Of a stretch of DNA of 64,000 nt, positions 60,244 through 64,000 are shown piece after piece. Under the pieces are notes generated by a model. The model made no database searches. It was given only the letters and a program-made list of their open reading frames with translations, and was not told where the DNA came from. Source of the stretch: Eonycteris spelaea (lineage: Eukaryota > Chordata > Mammalia > Chiroptera > Pteropodidae). A program made the translations under genes and the position numbers. How positions within the stretch are numbered: position 1 is the first letter of the stretch; the number at the start of each line of letters is the position of its first letter. The stretch spans positions 6,050,501 through 6,114,500 of the forward strand of contig PUFA01000072.1 in assembly GCA_003508835.1 (NCBI GenBank), given 5' to 3'.

Positions 60244-62109
60244 GCCCACGACCGGACATAAGGCCTTTTGGATTTTAATCCTTGGTTGCCGACACTGATG
60301 TAAACTTTACAGCTCTTGCTGAGTTCTTATGTCCTCTACCACAAAGGTAGGCAAGTCATCTCCCAGAAGCGCTAAGCCAATGTTCCTTCCAGCATCTCTT
60401 CAGCTGATTAACAAACTATTAACTTACAGACAGACTGCTAATTAGCTAAAGTCTGAGATTTATTGGACAGATGTGCTTATAATGTCCCCATCTGGATTTG
60501 ATGCTTCTGATATACTCCCAGCATCCACCCACTGGATAAGATCTCTGAATAAAATAATATTGGCATCTAGAATATAAGCTCAATACATACACACACAATA
60601 AAAAAACCTATACGGAAATATTTTAAAGTATTTTATAGACATAGCAGTCCCTTGGTAAATGTGGACTAAATGATCAAATAAAGGATGAGGACTCAAGCTC
60701 GATAATTTAAGTATATTATTTTTATTTGTGCTGCTACTTAGAGGCTAAGCAGAGACAAATACAGGCTCACCTACCCTGAGAGGAGCTCCCGAGACATCTC
60801 CTTGGATGCAGATAAGACCTGATAAATCCCTAAAAGTTATTTACCATTAGAATATAACTTTGGGTTGACCTTTGTTTAGTCTTCAAGGATCTTAAAATCC
60901 TTTTCTGAAAGTTATGAGCACCTATCTGTTGTTAAGTTCCCACAGACAGTGAAATCTCAAGCTAAAACAAGACACATTTGATGCAATAATTTCAACAACT
61001 TTTTCCTTCATACTTTTACAAAAACTTCTAAGTGACTGTATACAGAGTTTATGCTGCCTTGTTCTCATTTTCACTTTACGTAGATGCCAAAAAATGGTGG
61101 TGTTTTTAGCAAGAAGAATAGAAGCTCTTGAAAATGCACACACTTCATTATTTCAGCATATGTATGAAGTAAAAGGGAAGAAAATGTGCTTTAGTTCTAT
61201 CCTCTGAATGGAAAAATGGCAGATCAGAACGATTAAGGGCTTATTTTTGCAGTTCACTCTCAGCATGAGATGCAGATTGGTGGGTCCACGGTCGGGGACC
61301 CAGGAACTTCCAGGAATGGGCTGTATTATTCCAGGCATCTCAAGACAGTGAAAGGTATTACCCCAGGTCACCACATTGTCCGAACTTCTCAAAATGGGAT
61401 AGTGTGAGAGAGGAAGGGTGCTATTTATAATTATGCTGGAACAACAAGCGGAAAACCAGGGGAAGTGGGACTCATGGTCACTCTGTGTCCCCCATTCTGA
61501 GTCCTCAGTTCTTGAAGGGGATGGGAGTGATAGGAGTTCACTGAAATAAATGCAAACTCCCCAAACGGAGGGCCAGAGGCAGACTCAAAGGCCAGCACTG
61601 GATTAGCAGAGAACTGTCCTCGGAGCAGAATGGGGTAGCGGGAAGACCTGGGCACTGCGACAGACAGTGCTGGTATCTCACGTTGGCCGTGGACCGTGAG
61701 AATGAGCCCTGTTCTTACCGCGTTCGTTCTTAATCGTTCACATTCATTTTTCGTCTCTGATGACTTGCAGTAATTAGAAAAGAAAAGGAATACTGGTTGT
61801 GAGAGAGAAAGGAGATAAATCTATTGCTAGAAAAACAAGGCTTGCAACCAAGCTTTCCATGACTTACACAGAACTGGGGAGGAGGGAGCCAAGACAGGAT
61901 GCTGTGCTGGAGTCATACGGGGAAGATGTAAATTACCTTTGAGTGGCATTACCCTGCACTGCTCTTAAATGCACTTCGCATCCTGCGTCTGGCTCATCAC
62001 AAGCTACATGACATCGAACGGGAAGATATACGCTCTGTGAGATCAGAGGGTTGTATGTGTTCTGTTTACAAAGGAATCTCGAGTGGCTAGACTACTACCT
62101 GTTGCACGC
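60244..62109. other. Unassigned DNA
   Basis: No gene or named repeat. AT-rich overall. Confidence 0.45.
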
Positions 62110-62290
62110 ATGTGCACACGCATACACACCAATCTGTTCAATGAACAATTGGCCAAGTTACCTCTTTGCTTCAGTCTCCACATCTATATAATGGGGTTAT
62201 TCAGAGAAGTCAATGGGTCAGTACATGAAAAGCTCTTAGGACAGTGCTCCAAATATGCACAGCAATGGTAAGCTGTCCTCATCAGTGCAG
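62110..62290 (+). repeat. MIR SINE
   Basis: 'caattggccaagttacctct', 'ttgcttcagtctccacatct', 'ataatggggttattcagaga' and 'cttaggacagtgctcc' match MIR. The 62-codon frame at 62083-62271 lies over it and is an artefact. Confidence 0.72.
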
Positions 62291-63299
62291 TGCATGGGAC
62301 AGGGAAAGTTGGAAGAATCTGTAGAACTCTCTCCATAAGTGGTGTTCTGAGTTCAGGAGATAATAATTTTTCTTTTTAGTCATAAGTACTCAAACCACAA
62401 TCATGTCCAGAGAAATAATTTCACTGGAAAGCAGAAGCTAGAATAAGAAATTCTTAGATTTCCAGCCCTCAGAGACCTGAGAATTTACTTGGAAGAACTA
62501 GATGAGTCCAAATCATGAGGCCGGGAGTAAGGATGAAGCCTAAACGTTCAAGCTAAAGGGACGGTGGCTGTCTTTGAGGCCAAGACTATGGCCCTGTAGA
62601 ACCTGAGTGATTTAAAATATCATCTTGACCTCATATTCTTGGCAAACTTCTTTCCAAATGAAAAATTTCGATATAGATAGAAACACCCCCAAATGAGCTC
62701 AGGACACCATTAACTGTGAGTGGAGACACTTAAAGTAACTGGCATGATTCTCACGTCTGGTCCACAGTCTAGTTGGGCAAAGTCAAACACTTAGCCTCCA
62801 CTTGTTCATGATGTATCAATCCTCTGTGTGCACCTCTCAACACATGTCCATTAGACATAAATGGTCCCAAATGTGGACCTTTCTGAAGTGATAACAGCAG
62901 AGCTGTTAAACAGTGACAGAGCCTAGAAATACCTGCTACTCCATCCGCTCCTATCATTCCCCTCCCACCCATATTCTACCATCTTGAATAACTTAGCTCT
63001 TTTATTTGCTGGTAGATTAAAACTGATGTATCTTGCTTTATTTTCCTTGCTCATCAAACAAAGAGTAAATATGCTAGTTAAAAAGTAGTGACTAGAAAAA
63101 AGATAAAATTATTAGAGATGCTAACTGTATTTTATAACTCTCCTTTTCCAAAATAATGCTCATGAAGATCGGAATCTAAATATAAAACCACATGCAAGAA
63201 AAAACATCCCAATGCATGGCATCCAGTGTACTTTAAGGTTAGAGTTTAAAAGTGGCATGGGTATGGGAATGCACAGTATTTCAATGGTCTCTTATCTAT
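62291..63299. other. Unassigned DNA
   Basis: No gene recognised. Confidence 0.5.
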
Positions 63300-63420
63300 G
63301 TTCACTCACTCATTTGTTCATTCGGTGTTTATTGAGTACTTACTAAGAGCAAGCAGGTACCAAGCTCTTGGTGCATAAAAGGAAGCACAACTCACACTTG
63401 ACCTCAATGATGCACTACCT
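63300..63420 (-). repeat. L2 LINE 3' end
   Basis: 'ttcactcactcatttgttca' and 'ggtgtttattgagtacttac' are the reverse-strand L2 terminus, cut short by the next element. Confidence 0.65.
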
Positions 63421-63426
63421 AGAGCA

Positions 63427-63565
63427 AGAGTCTGCAAACTTCTGTAAAGGGCAGAGAACAAATACTTTTGGCTTTGCGGACTGTATGGTCTTCTGTCACA
63501 GCTACTCAACTCTGCCATGGTAATGCAAAAATCGCCATAGATAATATATAAACACACAAGCATGA
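63427..63565 (+). mobile_element. MER58-like hAT DNA transposon, 5' part
   Basis: 'gagtctgcaaacttctgtaa', 'agggcagagaacaaatactt', 'ttggctttgcggactgtatg' and 'cagctactcaactctgccat' match the start of this Charlie-type element. The 3' half with its usual 'aataaaactttatttac' is missing. Family name is from recall. Confidence 0.7.
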
Positions 63566-64000
63566 TAGATATTGGGGGAGGGAACTGGAAACTGGATGGA
63601 GAGATTTTCTCCAAGAAATGATGGGAAGCAGACACTGTATCAGAGCAGCAGGTGTGTCAGGATGTGTTTATGGAAATAGAAATCCGAAAGTCTGCAGCAG
63701 AGGGAGGAAGGGCCCAGACCTAGGGCATTCATCATCCGCTCCCCTATCTGCTCCATATTAAAGCCATACAAGAAGGAAATGCTACCTGGAGCACAAGTTA
63801 GAACACACTCTCTCTACCGATCTGTGACACCCCCGAAGTAAAAGCAGTGTTCTCCACAGCCTTAAAACAAGCCCCCTAGCGGCACCAACCCCACTAAACT
63901 GAAGCCTGTAAACTCTTTAGAAGCTGCCACCAGGCGTTTGATAAGAAACCGAAAGGAGAATCAGAAAAGAAGATGGGTCCTGTGAAAGTCTCCATTTCAT
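63566..64000. other. No gene recognised; CTCF-like motif
   Basis: The minus strand at 63871-63886 reads CCGCTAGGGGGC, close to the CTCF core CCASYAGRKGGC with one mismatch. The rest is unassigned. Confidence 0.45.

Overview
The window looks like ordinary, repeat-rich nuclear DNA from a eutherian mammal. I could not support any protein-coding gene, tRNA, rRNA or other structured RNA gene in it. All open frames are short. The longest is a 245-codon frame on the minus strand, and none of them has a domain or family signature that I recognise. The identification rests on interspersed repeats read by eye: many MIR and L2 copies on both strands, MaLR-type LTRs, MER1, MER5A, MER20, MER53 and MER58-like DNA transposons, and one 5'-truncated L1. 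I see no Alu, no rodent B1/B2, no carnivore tRNA-Lys SINE and no ruminant BovB-related SINE. That argues against a primate, rodent, carnivore or ruminant, but the species cannot be named from this sequence.

Layout. 0-5.8 kb: a MIR split by a MaLR LTR, a full-length MIR, and a MIR carrying a very strong G-quadruplex tract. 7.2-10.1 kb: the 3' end of an L1, then a MaLR LTR with a MER1 element nested inside it, then L2. 11-14.6 kb: L2, MIR and an LTR-like block. 14.6-24 kb: mostly unassigned, with an A-rich L1/HAL1-like stretch, the 245-codon frame, MER5A and MER20. 24-34 kb: MER53, several MIR and L2 copies, a MIR nested inside another MIR, and a long GA/CA microsatellite. 34.5-36 kb: an AATAAA plus poly(A) module, a CpG island and a GT microsatellite. 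36-47 kb: a dense scatter of MIR and L2. 48-51 kb: the most unusual part, described below. 51-64 kb: further L2 and MIR, a GGAA microsatellite, a second MER20, a MER58-like element and one CTCF-like motif.

The 48.5-49.8 kb block reads like a retroviral LTR (TG start, AATAAA near the end) followed by a primer-binding-site-like TGG sequence. It then runs straight into a CpG-dense leader of about 320 bp with roughly 40 CpGs. The leader holds six units of an 18/19-bp tandem repeat, five of which carry the palindrome CGACGTCG. Splice-like signals follow within 400 bp. The simplest reading is an LTR-plus-leader remnant that may act as a promoter for a noncoding transcript. A native CpG-island promoter is the main alternative.

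No genes are shown to work together here. The window is best read as intergenic or deep intronic DNA with two CpG-island-like candidate regulatory or transcription-start regions, near 35.1-35.4 kb and 49.0-49.35 kb. All repeat boundaries are approximate because they come from recall of consensus sequences, not from an alignment.
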